DNA of 61,623 nt. It comes from an uncultured Chloroflexota bacterium. GTDB taxonomy: Bacteria > Chloroflexota > Chloroflexia > Chloroflexales > Chloroflexaceae. The position numbers were made by a program, and so were the translations under genes. The first letter of the stretch is position 1, and the number at the start of each line of letters is the position of its first letter. The notes under the pieces were generated by a model. It did not search any database, had not been told where the DNA came from, and saw only the letters and a program-made list of their open reading frames with translations. The stretch lies in NCBI GenBank assembly GCA_937120965.1, contig CAKZKA010000236.1, positions 1 through 61,623 on the forward strand, given 5' to 3'. Shown here piece by piece: positions 34,860-43,144 of the stretch.

Positions 34860-36344
34860 ATGCAACCTCCTGCCAATCGCGTAATTGTGGTGGGCGCCGG
34901 CCTCGGTGGCCTGGCCGCCGCCATCCGCCTGGCCACCGCTGGTCGCCAGGTCATCGTGCTGGAGAAAAACGAGCGGGTGGGCGGTAAACTCAACCTCCTG
35001 CGCGAAGCCGGCTATACCTTCGACACCGGCCCTTCGCTGCTCACCATGCCCTGGGTGATCGACGAGTTGTTTGCCGCCGCCGGCCGCCGCATGGCCGATT
35101 ACCTCACCCTCGAGCAGATCGAGCCGACCTGCCGCTACCAGTGGCCCGACGGCACAACCTTCAACGCCTGGCAACGCCTGCCCCAACTGATCCAGGAGAT
35201 CGAACGCCTCAGCCCGCCCGATGTGCCGGCGTTCTTTCGCTTTCTGGCCCATACGGCACGGATCTACGACGCCGTTGCCGATGTCTTCCTGCTGAAACCC
35301 TTTGATGGGCCACGCGAACTGCTCCGGCCCCGCCTCCTCCGCGACGGCCCGGCCATTGACGCCCTGCGCAGCGTTGACGCCGCCGTGCGCTCGTTCTTCC
35401 GTAGCCCCTACCTCCGACAGGTCTTCAACCGGTATGCCACCTACAACGGCTCGTCGCCCTACATCTCGCCTGCGACCTTCAACGTCATTGCCTACATCGA
35501 GTTCGCCGAGGGCGGCTGGTACGTGCGTGGCGGGATGTACACCCTGGCCCGCGCCCTGCTGGGCCTGGCCACCGAACTCGGGGTAGAGGTGCGCACCAGC
35601 GCCCCGGTGGTCGCAGTGGAGACCAGTGGTCGCTGTGTACAGGGGGTACGCCTGGCCAGCGGCGAGGAGCTGACCGCCGCTCAGGTGTTGATCAACGCCG
35701 ACCCGGGCTACGCCTACCGCGTCCTCGTTCCCGGCCAGGAGGCCGTGGCCGCGCGTCTGGCCCGGCAGGAGATCTCCTGCAGTGGCTTCGTGCTCTTCCT
35801 CGGGGTGAACCGGCGCTACCCGCAACTGGCCCACCACAATATCTTCTTCAGCAGCGACTACCCCCGCGAGTTTGCGGCCATCTTTCAGAAAGGCGTTCCC
35901 GCTGCCGACCCGACGATCTACGTGGCCGCCACGGCCCTGACCGATCCCGAGCACGCTCCGCCCGGCCATCTCAACCTGTTCGTGCTGGTGAACGCCCCGA
36001 CGCTCAATCCTCGCGTGTGCTGGAGCCGCGAGGCGCGCCCCTACCGCGACAGCATCGTGGCCAAACTGGAGCGTATGGGCCTGACTGACCTCAACCGCCA
36101 TATCGTTTACGAGCAGATCTGGACGCCGGAGGACATCGCCGGGCGCTACAACGCCCCGGGCGGCGCCATCTACGGCTGGGCCTCGCATTCGCCCTTCAGC
36201 GCCTTCTTTCGCCCACCCCAGCGCGCTCGCGCCCTCCGCGGCCTCTACTTCGTCGGGGGCGGCACCCACCCCGGGGGTGGCATTCCGCTCGTGCTTCTCT
36301 CCGGGCGCGCCGTGGCCGAGCGCATCGTCGCCGACAGCAGATAA
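34860..36344 (+). CDS. CrtI-type carotenoid desaturase/oxidase
   Basis: A 494-residue FAD enzyme of the phytoene desaturase family. The N-terminal dinucleotide-binding motif is VVVGAGLGGLAAAIRLA with the acidic residue in VLEKNERVGGKLN, followed by FDTGPSLLTMP. The C-terminal signature GLYFVGGGTHPGGGIPLVLLSGR closes the FAD site. The family desaturates phytoene or its C30 analogue, or oxidises carotenoid ends; which reaction applies cannot be told here, and no crtB or other pigment gene is adjacent. A GTG at 34848 is an alternative start; neither has a strong ribosome site. Carotenoid synthesis fits a filamentous phototroph or pigmented relative. Confidence 0.9.
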   Translation: MQPPANRVIVVGAGLGGLAAAIRLATAGRQVIVLEKNERVGGKLNLLREAGYTFDTGPSLLTMPWVIDELFAAAGRRMADYLTLEQIEPTCRYQWPDGTTFNAWQRLPQLIQEIERLSPPDVPAFFRFLAHTARIYDAVADVFLLKPFDGPRELLRPRLLRDGPAIDALRSVDAAVRSFFRSPYLRQVFNRYATYNGSSPYISPATFNVIAYIEFAEGGWYVRGGMYTLARALLGLATELGVEVRTSAPVVAVETSGRCVQGVRLASGEELTAAQVLINADPGYAYRVLVPGQEAVAARLARQEISCSGFVLFLGVNRRYPQLAHHNIFFSSDYPREFAAIFQKGVPAADPTIYVAATALTDPEHAPPGHLNLFVLVNAPTLNPRVCWSREARPYRDSIVAKLERMGLTDLNRHIVYEQIWTPEDIAGRYNAPGGAIYGWASHSPFSAFFRPPQRARALRGLYFVGGGTHPGGGIPLVLLSGRAVAERIVADSR

Positions 36345-36494
36345 CCGGGCGCCAGCATCGGACGACGAGCCTCTCTCGAAAACTCTTTACACCTTACCGG
36401 CCTATTCTTCGTATCAAAAAGTGCAAACCCCCGCACCTCAAGCCCATGAAACGCCTTTGCGAGCCTCTATTATCGTTAAGATACGATTAACCTC

Positions 36495-36523
36495 TTGATT
36501 CTTGGGCCTTAAAATGCTATGAT
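36495..36523 (+). promoter_or_regulatory. Promoter of the orphan RNA
   Basis: TTGATT (36495-36500) and TATGAT (36518-36523) are exactly 17 bases apart, inside an AT-rich stretch that stands out from the genome average. This is among the best sigma-70-like matches in the window, and no open reading frame follows it. Confidence 0.7.
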
Positions 36524-36529
36524 AGCGCC

Positions 36530-37120
36530 GAAGCCTCAAGGGAACAGCAACGCACCAGAGTACCTGAACAGTCGAAAACGCGCCGTCACCAGACAAGCGC
36601 CATTCTCTCACTGTAAAGAAAAAGAGTGCACTTGGAGAGAATGAGCGTGCGTTAGGGGAAATGGAACGCTACCGTGTAACGTTCCAGGGAGACTAACAGA
36701 CAAGCGCCGGATCGCTGACTGAGCGATCGGATGCTCTGCGAGTTGCGGGATGGCCTCTCCACGCAAAGCTCAACGCGTGTGGACAGGAGGAACTTGTTAC
36801 CCACGCAAAAGCCAGGAGCCATACCCAAAGGCAAAAGCTGGCACGGCAAAGCGCCACACATGCGTGCGCCGAAAGCAGAGCAGCCGAGGGTCTGCGTAGA
36901 GATAAGTAGACTGAAAGGGCTACTCGCTGGAGTTGCCAGACCCTTGAGGCCCGAATCTGGGGAATGGTACGTGTCGGTAACCTAGCAGGAACTGTACGCT
37001 CGTTCGGTAACCTTATCGGGAACTGTACGCTCGTTCGGTAACCTATCAGGAACACACGTTGCTGGGTCATGGTTCATGCAGGGCCGGAGGGTTTACCTTC
37101 CGGCCGTTGCGTTTGTTGTT
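36530..37120 (+). ncRNA. Candidate orphan structured non-coding RNA
   Basis: Between the promoter at 36495 and a terminator at 37082 lie about 550 bases with no convincing protein. Many local stems are visible: ATTCTCTC/GAGAGAAT (36602-36609 with 36635-36642), GGAACG/CGTTCC (36663-36668 with 36680-36685), GATCGCT/AGCGATC (36710-36716 with 36722-36728). CAGACAAGCGCC occurs twice (36590 and 36697). Near the 3' end a 30-31-base unit, CGGTAACCTAGCAGGAACTG plus TACGCTCGTT, repeats at 36975, 37005 and, shortened, 37036. The base composition is more balanced than neighbouring genes and rich in A-rich loops. It does not match RNase P, tmRNA, SRP or 6S RNA cores that I know. Function unknown. Confidence 0.55.
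37082..37120 (+). terminator. Terminator of the orphan RNA
   Basis: GGCCGGA (37082-37088) pairs with TCCGGCC (37099-37105); three further inner pairs leave a TTTA tetraloop. GTTGCGTTTGTTGTT follows. This is a strong rho-independent terminator with no gene ending just before it, so it supports a transcript from the 36495 promoter. Confidence 0.8.
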
Positions 37121-37175
37121 GTAGACGAAGCCGCCCGGACGGCAGACATACAAATGGCGTCGGCGTCATCGCCAC

Positions 37176-37217
37176 CGCGCCCCGGTTCTACACAGCGTCG
37201 TGTAGAATCGGGGCGCG
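37176..37217. repeat. Long inverted repeat downstream of fabD
   Basis: CGCGCCCCGGTTCTACAC (37176-37193) pairs with GTGTAGAATCGGGGCGCG (37200-37217) over 18 positions with one mismatch and a 6-base loop. It lies between the orphan RNA and the end of fabD, which converge here. It could be a shared transcription barrier. A short T-rich stretch follows on the plus strand only. Confidence 0.75.
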
Positions 37218-37266
37218 TTCTTGTTGACCGCGGAGAAACCCGGGTTCACCATAGATGCAGATCGCC

Positions 37267-38217
37267 TTACTCGACGCGCACCTCGCGCACCTCGGCGGCA
37301 CTGCCGATGCTCAGCGCCTGCGCCTGCGGCGCGATGCGCCGGATCAGACCACTCAGGACCTTGCCGGGGCCGATTTCCAGAAAGGTCGTTACCCCATCAC
37401 GCGCCATGCGCTGCACCGAGGCAATCCAGCGCACCGGCGCCACCACCTGCGCCACCAGTTCACGCCGCACCTCGCCAGGGGCCACCAGCGGCTCGGCGGT
37501 GACGTTGGCGATCAGCGGTGTCCGCAGCGGCTGGATGGTCGCGGCCTCTATCGCCCGGGCCATCCCCTCAGCAGCCTGGCGCATCAGTGGTGAATGGAAG
37601 GCCGCGCTCACCTTGAGCGGAACGACCCGCCTGGCGCCCCGCTGTTTCGCCAGACGCCCCGCATGCTCAACCGCGCGTGTGGCGCCACTGATCACCAGTT
37701 GATCAGGAGCATTGTAGTTCGCCACCACCACGCTGCTGATACTCGCTGGATCCTCCGCCAGCGCCTCGTTCGTTTCACGGCAGACCTGCTCCAGGGTTTC
37801 GACGTCCAGGCCCAGCACCGCCGCCATACCTCCAGCCCCGGCTTCGGCCATCAACTCGCCGCGCCGCCGCACGAGTCGCAGCGCCTCAGCGAAGCTCAAC
37901 GCGCCGCCAGCAACCAGCGCCGCGTACTCGCCGAGACTGTGCCCGGCCACGGCGCGCGGGAGAGGCAGCGGCCGTCCCGCAGCACTCTCCATGGCCCGCA
38001 ACAGCGCGGTGCTGACGGTGAGCAGGGCTGGCTGCACGTTCTCGGTCGCCGTCAACTCGGCCTCAGGTCCCTCGAAACACAACCGGGTGAGGGGCAGTTT
38101 CAGCGTCGCGTCGGCCTCCTCGAACACGTCGCGCGCCGCAGGGAACGCAGCGTAGACATCGCGGCCCATCCCCACCACTTGCGATCCCTGACCCGGAAAT
38201 ACCCACGCAATGGTCAT
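37267..38217 (-). CDS. fabD: Malonyl-CoA:ACP transacylase
   Basis: A 316-residue enzyme that moves malonyl groups from CoA to acyl carrier protein for fatty-acid synthesis. The nucleophile Ser94 lies in GHSLGEYAAL and the catalytic His208 in AAFHSPLM; VFPGQGSQ at 6-13 forms the oxyanion hole. I chose ATG 38217, which gives the normal MTIAWVFPGQGSQ start. It is the last gene of a minus-strand cluster yceD-rpmF-fabH-fabD, the classic plsX-fab arrangement minus plsX. Confidence 0.95.
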   Translation of the reverse strand: MTIAWVFPGQGSQVVGMGRDVYAAFPAARDVFEEADATLKLPLTRLCFEGPEAELTATENVQPALLTVSTALLRAMESAAGRPLPLPRAVAGHSLGEYAALVAGGALSFAEALRLVRRRGELMAEAGAGGMAAVLGLDVETLEQVCRETNEALAEDPASISSVVVANYNAPDQLVISGATRAVEHAGRLAKQRGARRVVPLKVSAAFHSPLMRQAAEGMARAIEAATIQPLRTPLIANVTAEPLVAPGEVRRELVAQVVAPVRWIASVQRMARDGVTTFLEIGPGKVLSGLIRRIAPQAQALSIGSAAEVREVRVE

Positions 38218-38356
38218 AGGCTTCTGTACTCTCCCTGGTGCAATTGCAGCTTGCAGATTTGCGATTGGAGATTGGGCATGGCGCATCTGGACGCGGTCAA
38301 CGTCGCGCTGATGCCCAGGCAGGTCGCCTGGAGGTGGGCCGGGGAGCGCGCCGTGG

Positions 38357-39352
38357 TCACCCCCAGCGCACCACCGACGAACCCCATGTCAGGCCGCCGC
38401 CGAAGGCCGTCAGCAGCACATAATCACCGGCCTGCACCCGCCGCTGCTCCACGGCTTCGCAGAGCGCAATCGGCACCGAGGCCGCCGATGTGTTGCCATA
38501 ACGGTCAAGATTGACGAAGAAGCGGTCCAGCGGCAGCCCCAGACGCCGGGCGACAGCCTCGATGATCCGCAGGTTCGCCTGGTGCGGAATGACCAGCGCC
38601 ACATCCTCGAAGCGGAGGCCCGCCGCCGCCAGGGCCTGCTCCGCCGACTCGGCCATGCCGCGCACCGCATGACGGAACATCTCGCGCCCATTCATATGCA
38701 CGTACTGCCGCCCCGTCTGGAGCAGATCAGGGGTAAGCGGCAGGCGCGTACCGCCAGCGTCCACGGCCATCAACATTTCGCCCTCGCCCCAGGCCCCCAG
38801 ATTGGCAGCTATCAGGCCCAGAGGCTCGGCGCTGGCGCGGAGCACGACGGCGCCGGCGCCATCGCCGAACAGCACGCAGGTGCTGCGATCGTTCCAGTTA
38901 ATCAGATGGGTAAACACATCGACGGCCACCAGCAGCAGGCAGTTGCTCATCCCGCTCTTGATCAGCGCCGTGGCCATGCTCAACCCGTAGACAAAGCCAC
39001 TGCACGCCGCCGCCAGATCGAAGGCCCCGCCGCCAGGAATGCCCAGATTGGCCTGCACGGTGCAGGCGGTGGCGGGGAAGGGCCGATCCGGCGTGCAGGT
39101 GGCAACGATGACCATATCCACCGCTGCGGGGGGCAACCCGGCCCGTTCGAGCGCCGCGCGACCCGCGCGCGTCGCCAGGACCGAGGTGTACTCATCGGGC
39201 GCAGCCACGTAGCGCTGGCTGATACCGGTGCGGCTGCGGATCCACTCATCGGAGGTATCGAGCCGGCGGGCCAGTTCCTCGTTCGTTACCACGCGCTCTG
39301 GCAGAGCCATCCCCCAGCCGGAGATCGCGGCGTAGCGTGGGCCGATCACCAT
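38357..39352 (-). CDS. fabH: Beta-ketoacyl-ACP synthase III
   Basis: A 331-residue condensing enzyme that starts fatty-acid synthesis by joining an acyl-CoA primer with malonyl-ACP. The catalytic triad is Cys117 in AAACSGFVYG, His257 in IPHQANLRI and Asn287 in YGNTSAASVP. Start ATG 39352 gives a standard beginning; a longer reading to 39424 runs toward rpmF. The primer specificity (acetyl or branched) cannot be read from sequence with certainty. It is followed by fabD after 139 bp. Confidence 0.95.
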   Translation of the reverse strand: MVIGPRYAAISGWGMALPERVVTNEELARRLDTSDEWIRSRTGISQRYVAAPDEYTSVLATRAGRAALERAGLPPAAVDMVIVATCTPDRPFPATACTVQANLGIPGGGAFDLAAACSGFVYGLSMATALIKSGMSNCLLLVAVDVFTHLINWNDRSTCVLFGDGAGAVVLRASAEPLGLIAANLGAWGEGEMLMAVDAGGTRLPLTPDLLQTGRQYVHMNGREMFRHAVRGMAESAEQALAAAGLRFEDVALVIPHQANLRIIEAVARRLGLPLDRFFVNLDRYGNTSAASVPIALCEAVEQRRVQAGDYVLLTAFGGGLTWGSSVVRWG

Positions 39353-39440
39353 TGCCTCTCTGTACAGCAAAAGGAGCGGTGGCAGAACTCTGGTCAGCCG
39401 ACCGCTCCTCGCCTCTACTCCCACCCGCGCCTGCCGGCCC

Positions 39441-39629
39441 TCACTCAGCCTGGGTGACCTTGATCACCTGGCGGCCCCGGTAGGTGCCACACTGCTTACA
39501 CGGATAATGGTTGCGCACCAGCGCCCCGCAGCGCTCGCACATCACCAGCACGGGGGCGGTGAGTGCCAGATGCTGCCGGCGGTTGCCGCGGCGATGGCGC
39601 GAGACTTTTCGCTTTGGTACTGCACCCAT
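39441..39629 (-). CDS. rpmF: Ribosomal protein L32
   Basis: A 62-residue protein of the large subunit. The N-terminus MGAVPKRKVSRHRRGNRR is typical. Four cysteines, Cys31/Cys34 and Cys44/Cys47, form the zinc ribbon, so this is the zinc-containing (C+) form. It lies six bases after yceD and upstream of fabH, the usual coupling of L32 with membrane-lipid genes. Confidence 0.96.
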   Translation of the reverse strand: MGAVPKRKVSRHRRGNRRQHLALTAPVLVMCERCGALVRNHYPCKQCGTYRGRQVIKVTQAE

Positions 39630-39635
39630 AGTTGC

Positions 39636-40193
39636 TCAACTCCTGCCGTTCCGGCGCTTATGGCGTTCCACCCAGGCTTTCAGCGCATCGAGCGGATTCT
39701 CATCCGGCCCGGGCGCCGGTTCTGCTTCTTCGCTCTCGATCCCTTCCGACTGCACCGTGTAACTGACCGGACGATCGCGATAGGCCGGGCTTACCGGGTT
39801 GAGCGGCAACTCCAGGAGCGTATACTCCCGAATCGCCTCGCCAATGTCGGCCATATGCAACTCGTCGAGGAGGAACGGATCCTCTTCCGTCGGTTTCGGC
39901 AGGGCGCCGCCGGTGTACACATCTATCACCGAGTGAAACTGGTCGCTGAAGTCCAGCTTCACCGGGTAGTCAAACTCTTCCAGCGAGCGCACGCACGTCA
40001 ATCGGACGGTGCCCTGAGCCTTGACATTGGCCCAGACGCCGCTGGCGGTGCGGGTAAAACGCACCGTTCCGCTGATGTCGCGCAGCTTCAGCGTTTCATC
40101 GAGGGGCAGTTCGGCTTCCGTGAACGTCAGTTCGCGGCGAGCGCCGATCTCTTCACGCAGCAACTGCGCGACGTTGAACTTCAGATCCGTCAT
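39636..40193 (-). CDS. yceD: YceD family protein (DUF177)
   Basis: A 185-residue protein of the YceD/DUF177 family, encoded beside rpmF in most bacteria and linked genetically with 23S rRNA accumulation. The core motif is VRLTCVRSLEEFDYPV (about 61-76), where the family has a CxRCL-like segment; only one of the cysteines is present here. The acidic patch DPFLLDELHMADIGEAIRE and the DNPLDALKAW-like C-terminus (NPLDALKAWVERHK) are conserved features. First gene of the rpmF-fab cluster. Confidence 0.88.
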   Translation of the reverse strand: MTDLKFNVAQLLREEIGARRELTFTEAELPLDETLKLRDISGTVRFTRTASGVWANVKAQGTVRLTCVRSLEEFDYPVKLDFSDQFHSVIDVYTGGALPKPTEEDPFLLDELHMADIGEAIREYTLLELPLNPVSPAYRDRPVSYTVQSEGIESEEAEPAPGPDENPLDALKAWVERHKRRNGRS

Positions 40194-40271
40194 GGATGTT
40201 TGTCTGGTATTGCAGCTCTATGCTGCAAACACTGTATTATAGGCGACAGAGGCGCGCGCTGTCAAGGCGCA

Positions 40272-40372
40272 GTACGTGTTCACATGTGGGGTAAGGCGTC
40301 ACCCCGGGTGCGCGGGCGTCTCGCCCGCAATGGCCTGGATGCGGGCAAGATGCCCGGGCACTGAACACCTAC
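40272..40372. mobile_element. MITE-like element, internally shortened
   Basis: Starts GTACGTGTTCACATGTGGGG at 40272 and ends TGAACACCTAC at 40372, with the same internal hairpins as the 34555 copy. About 12 bp before the right end, including the CTCCCGGGAGAAG segment, are missing. I find no matching direct repeats at its borders. The rest of 40194-40522 shows no gene. Confidence 0.7.
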
Positions 40373-40522
40373 CATACGCACAGGCTTGAGCAGCGTCCGC
40401 CTCCGGCGGCGGTTTACAGAGGGGCTTCGCTCCTCCACGCCCATCTGCAATGGCGCCAGACTGTCAGGCCGCAACACCGCTTCGCGGGCCTGGGAATGTG
40501 ACGGCCTGCGCGCCGCGGGCCC

Positions 40523-40966
40523 TCACCCATCACCCTTTCGCGAAGGACCACGGGCGCCGAGTTCGTGCAACCCATTGCGCACACTGGTGACCAGCTTCGC
40601 CAGGCGGGCATCGAGGTCTTCGAGCACCTGGCGGGCGTAATCATCGGCGCCAGCGCGCACCATAGCCGCTTCCTGCTCAGCCTGCTGGAGCAACCGGGCG
40701 CGTTCCGCCTCTACCGCCTCCAGCAATCCGCGTTCCTCGAGCACCTGCTGCACCCGCGCCTGCGCCTCGGCGATCAGCCGCTCCTGCTCCTGCACGATGC
40801 GCCGGGCCCGCTTGTGCTCTTCGGGGATGGCGACCCGCATCCGGTCAATAATATCAAGGATGCGCTCTTCATCAACCAGGAGCCGGCCGCTGAACGGCAC
40901 ACGCCGCCCTTCCGCGAGCACGTCTTCCAGTTCATCGATCAAATCGTCAAGCTCGATGACGCTCAC
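40523..40966 (-). CDS. Coiled-coil protein coupled to coaD
   Basis: A 147-residue, highly charged protein. Residues about 1-45 ([20 protein letters not shown]) are acidic helices, and about 48-125 form a long coiled coil ([20 protein letters not shown]). It resembles the DivIVA/ATP-synthase b-type helical rods in character only; no family can be named. Its ATG overlaps the coaD stop (ATGA, 40963-40966), so expression is coupled to coenzyme A synthesis. In related bacteria a small coiled-coil gene after coaD is common, which suggests a conserved unknown. Confidence 0.75.
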   Translation of the reverse strand: MSVIELDDLIDELEDVLAEGRRVPFSGRLLVDEERILDIIDRMRVAIPEEHKRARRIVQEQERLIAEAQARVQQVLEERGLLEAVEAERARLLQQAEQEAAMVRAGADDYARQVLEDLDARLAKLVTSVRNGLHELGARGPSRKGDG

Positions 40967-41454
40967 CCCCTTTGCGCGAACTTTTGCCGTAGCGCCGTCA
41001 CGATGTGCGGCGGCACAAACTCCACCGGATCGCGCCCCATCCCGGCGATCTCGCGCACTGCGCTGGAACTGATGTGGGCATAACGCCGGCTCGCCATCAG
41101 GACCACCACCTCAATCTCGGGATCGAGGGTCTGGTTCAACTGCGCCATGTTATACTCCACCTCAAAGTCGCTCACGGTGCGTAAGCCTCGGATGAGGGCC
41201 ACCGCGCCCATGGCGCGGGCAAAATCCACGGTGAGCGCGTTGTAGCTGACCGCTTCGACCCGTGGGAGATCGGCAATGGCGGTGCGGAGCAAGGCCAACC
41301 GCTCCTCGGTGCTGAAGAGCAGGTTCTTCTGTGGCCGGTCGAACACCCCCATCACCACCCGGTCAAACAGGCGCGTCGCGCGGGCCGCGACGTCCAGATG
41401 GGCATAGGTAACCGGGTCAAAGCTCCCCGGATAGACGGCGATGCGCGTGGTCAT
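40963..41454 (-). CDS. coaD: Phosphopantetheine adenylyltransferase
   Basis: A 163-residue enzyme that adenylates 4'-phosphopantetheine to dephospho-CoA, the fourth step of CoA synthesis. The nucleotidyltransferase motif [12 protein letters not shown] has His19 and an Ala where the usual TxGH has Gly. [19 protein letters not shown] and the C-terminal [10 protein letters not shown] are standard. It follows rsmD by 24 bp, the common rsmD-coaD pairing, and overlaps the next gene. Confidence 0.95.
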   Translation of the reverse strand: MTTRIAVYPGSFDPVTYAHLDVAARATRLFDRVVMGVFDRPQKNLLFSTEERLALLRTAIADLPRVEAVSYNALTVDFARAMGAVALIRGLRTVSDFEVEYNMAQLNQTLDPEIEVVVLMASRRYAHISSSAVREIAGMGRDPVEFVPPHIVTALRQKFAQRG

Positions 41455-41478
41455 CAGCGAGCGACCCTCACGTGCTTC

Positions 41479-42060
41479 TCACGCCTCAGGTCCGGCGCCC
41501 GTGCTATCCGAACCGAGACGATAGATCGAAAAACAGGAGTCACCGAGGCGGCGATACTTGATCCGTGTGGCGCCCGGATAGGCATCGGCCAGGTTCACCC
41601 GTGGCGAGTGCCCGACGATCAACAGGCTGCCTTCGTGGCCGAGGCCATGATCCAGAATGGTCGTGATCGTCTGTTCGATCTTCGGATCAGCATAGGGCGG
41701 GTCCATCATAATATAGTCGTAACTACCGGCCCCGCGTCGGTGGTGCAGGAAGCGCTCAACCGGCATCTGATGGACCCGGCCGTACGGCGCCAGTCTGGTA
41801 TGTTCCAGATTGGCCTGGATAATGGCGCAAACGTGGGGCTGTTGCTCGACAAAGTCGGCATACTCGGCTCCGCGGGAGAGAAACTCGATCCCCAGCGCGC
41901 CCGTTCCGGCATACAGGTCGAGCACCCGCCCACGGACCGGCCCGTAGCCCTCGAGCACGGAGAAGAGCGACTCCTTCACCCGGTCGAGCATGGGGCGCGT
42001 GCCGAGGCCCTTCGGCGCCTTGAGTTTATGCCCTTTGGCTCTCCCCGTGATCACGCGCAT
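41479..42060 (-). CDS. rsmD: 16S rRNA (guanine966-N2)-methyltransferase
   Basis: A 193-residue SAM-dependent methyltransferase acting on G966 of 16S rRNA during 30S assembly. The SAM site is VLDLYAGTGALGIE and the catalytic motif MMDPPYADPK has the DPPY form of base-amino methylases. RVITGRAKGHKLKAP is the usual N-terminus, which decides the ATG at 42060 over an upstream one at 42099. Confidence 0.93.
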   Translation of the reverse strand: MRVITGRAKGHKLKAPKGLGTRPMLDRVKESLFSVLEGYGPVRGRVLDLYAGTGALGIEFLSRGAEYADFVEQQPHVCAIIQANLEHTRLAPYGRVHQMPVERFLHHRRGAGSYDYIMMDPPYADPKIEQTITTILDHGLGHEGSLLIVGHSPRVNLADAYPGATRIKYRRLGDSCFSIYRLGSDSTGAGPEA

Positions 42061-42344
42061 GGCAGACCCTGGCGGCTTCTTGTCGGCCCATTGTAACATG
42101 GCCCCTTTTGCGCTTCAACCGGGCAACGCATCAAAGCCCGGTTCGCGCGTGTGAAGGCCGGGAACCCGCGGGGCGCGCGCAGGCGAGCGTTGCCCAGCGG
42201 GCTTCCCTTGCAGGGGTGGTAGGAGAAGCCAGGGCCGCCTGTACGCCTGCTCGCGGTAGTAGCAGGGGCGGGCATCGCCCCCGCGGGTCTCCGCCTGAGG
42301 AAGTGGTGAGGGAAGCGGAGTTCCTTCTTGTTCTGCGTACAGGA

Positions 42345-42382
42345 CGCAGGTAGGGGCGAAAGATCTTTCGCCCCTACCTGCG
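42345..42382. repeat. 38-bp perfect palindrome
   Basis: CGCAGGTAGGGGCGAAAGA at 42345-42363 is the exact reverse complement of 42364-42382, with no loop. It is unlike the other repeat families here. As DNA it could extrude a cruciform; as RNA it would form a long hairpin. There is no T tract. It lies in the gap between rsmD and the end of the ribosomal cluster. Confidence 0.9.
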
Positions 42383-42419
42383 CATGGTTGCACGCTGCGC
42401 GCCCGGACGGTGAATTGCC

Positions 42420-42515
42420 CGTTAGGCGCCCATGCGGCTGCGCCGCACAACGCCAGAATGAAAATATTATTGTTCTTGGGAGGGCGAAGCCCTCCCAAAC
42501 CCTCCCCGCTGGCGC
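42420..42515 (-). repeat. Composite dispersed repeat behind rpsI
   Basis: In minus orientation: GGGAGGGCTTCGCCCTCCC (42479-42497), the AAGAACAATAATATTTTCATTC linker, and the TTGTGCGGCGCAGCCGCATG module (42429-42448). A stem followed by an AT-rich linker right behind the last gene of the ribosomal cluster may serve as its terminator. No gene is seen between 42061 and 42527. Confidence 0.7.
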
Positions 42516-42527
42516 CCTATTTTCACC

Positions 42528-42926
42528 TCAGCGCTTGGTGTACTGGGGCGCTTTGCGCGCGCGCTTGAGGCCGGCCTTCTTGCGTTCCTTCGCCCGCGGG
42601 TCGCGGGTGAGCAGGCCGGCCTTCTTCAGCGTCGGGCGCAGATCGGGATCAAGATCGAGCAAGGCTCGCGCTACACCGTGGCGCACCGCCCCGGCCTGGC
42701 TGTGTACTCCGCCGCCGCGCACCTTCACCACCACGTTAAAGTTGGCCGTATTCCCGGTCAACTGGAGCGGCATCCAGATCTCGCGCTGCAACAGTTCGCG
42801 CGGACCGAAATACTTCTCGGGCTTCTTATTGTTCACTATGAACTCCCCGCTGCCGGGGAACAGGCGCACTCGCGCAACCGCGGTCTTGCGGCGCCCGGTG
42901 CCCTGATAGTAGCGTTTTGCCTCCAT
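42528..42926 (-). CDS. rpsI: Ribosomal protein S9
   Basis: A 132-residue small-subunit protein, last gene of the cluster. [14 protein letters not shown] at the N-terminus and the C-terminal [28 protein letters not shown] ending TKR are typical; the basic C-terminal tail reaches the tRNA in the P site. An AAGGAG site could serve the ATG at 42926 or a TTG six bases upstream. It follows rplM after 220 bp, a longer gap than usual for the L13-S9 pair. Confidence 0.95.
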   Translation of the reverse strand: MEAKRYYQGTGRRKTAVARVRLFPGSGEFIVNNKKPEKYFGPRELLQREIWMPLQLTGNTANFNVVVKVRGGGVHSQAGAVRHGVARALLDLDPDLRPTLKKAGLLTRDPRAKERKKAGLKRARKAPQYTKR

Positions 42927-43144
42927 CGTCAACCGATCTCCTTGTATCGTTGGACACTCACGCAGCTTTGCCGCACGCTACCGGGACGAGAAAGGAAGGC
43001 CTGGCCCTCGCAAACCCTCTCCATCTTCCGCTGTGCCTGCGACACTCCTGGGGGAATACGCCCCCATTCTCCACCTTTGCGATGCTGGCGCCTCCGAAGC
43101 TCCTGCGGAGCTACACTCCCTCCACCCCTCCCGTGCCCGACCGT

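Noticed and set aside
34563-36269. A 568-codon open frame on the minus strand opposite the carotenoid gene
   Set aside because: High GC gives long antisense frames throughout this window; the plus strand encodes a full, conserved FAD enzyme there. Similar shadows oppose clpC, dnaG, the binding proteins and secY.
36693-37070. Minus-strand open frame of 125 codons in the orphan RNA region, and a plus-strand one at 36731-36985
   Set aside because: Compositions are not protein-like, neither has a ribosome site, and they cross predicted RNA stems and the 31-base repeats.
36530-37120. RNase P RNA, tmRNA or a group II intron
   Set aside because: No GAGGAAAGTCCGGGC-type RNase P core, no T-loop with CCA end for tmRNA, and no GUGYG start or domain V hairpin were seen.
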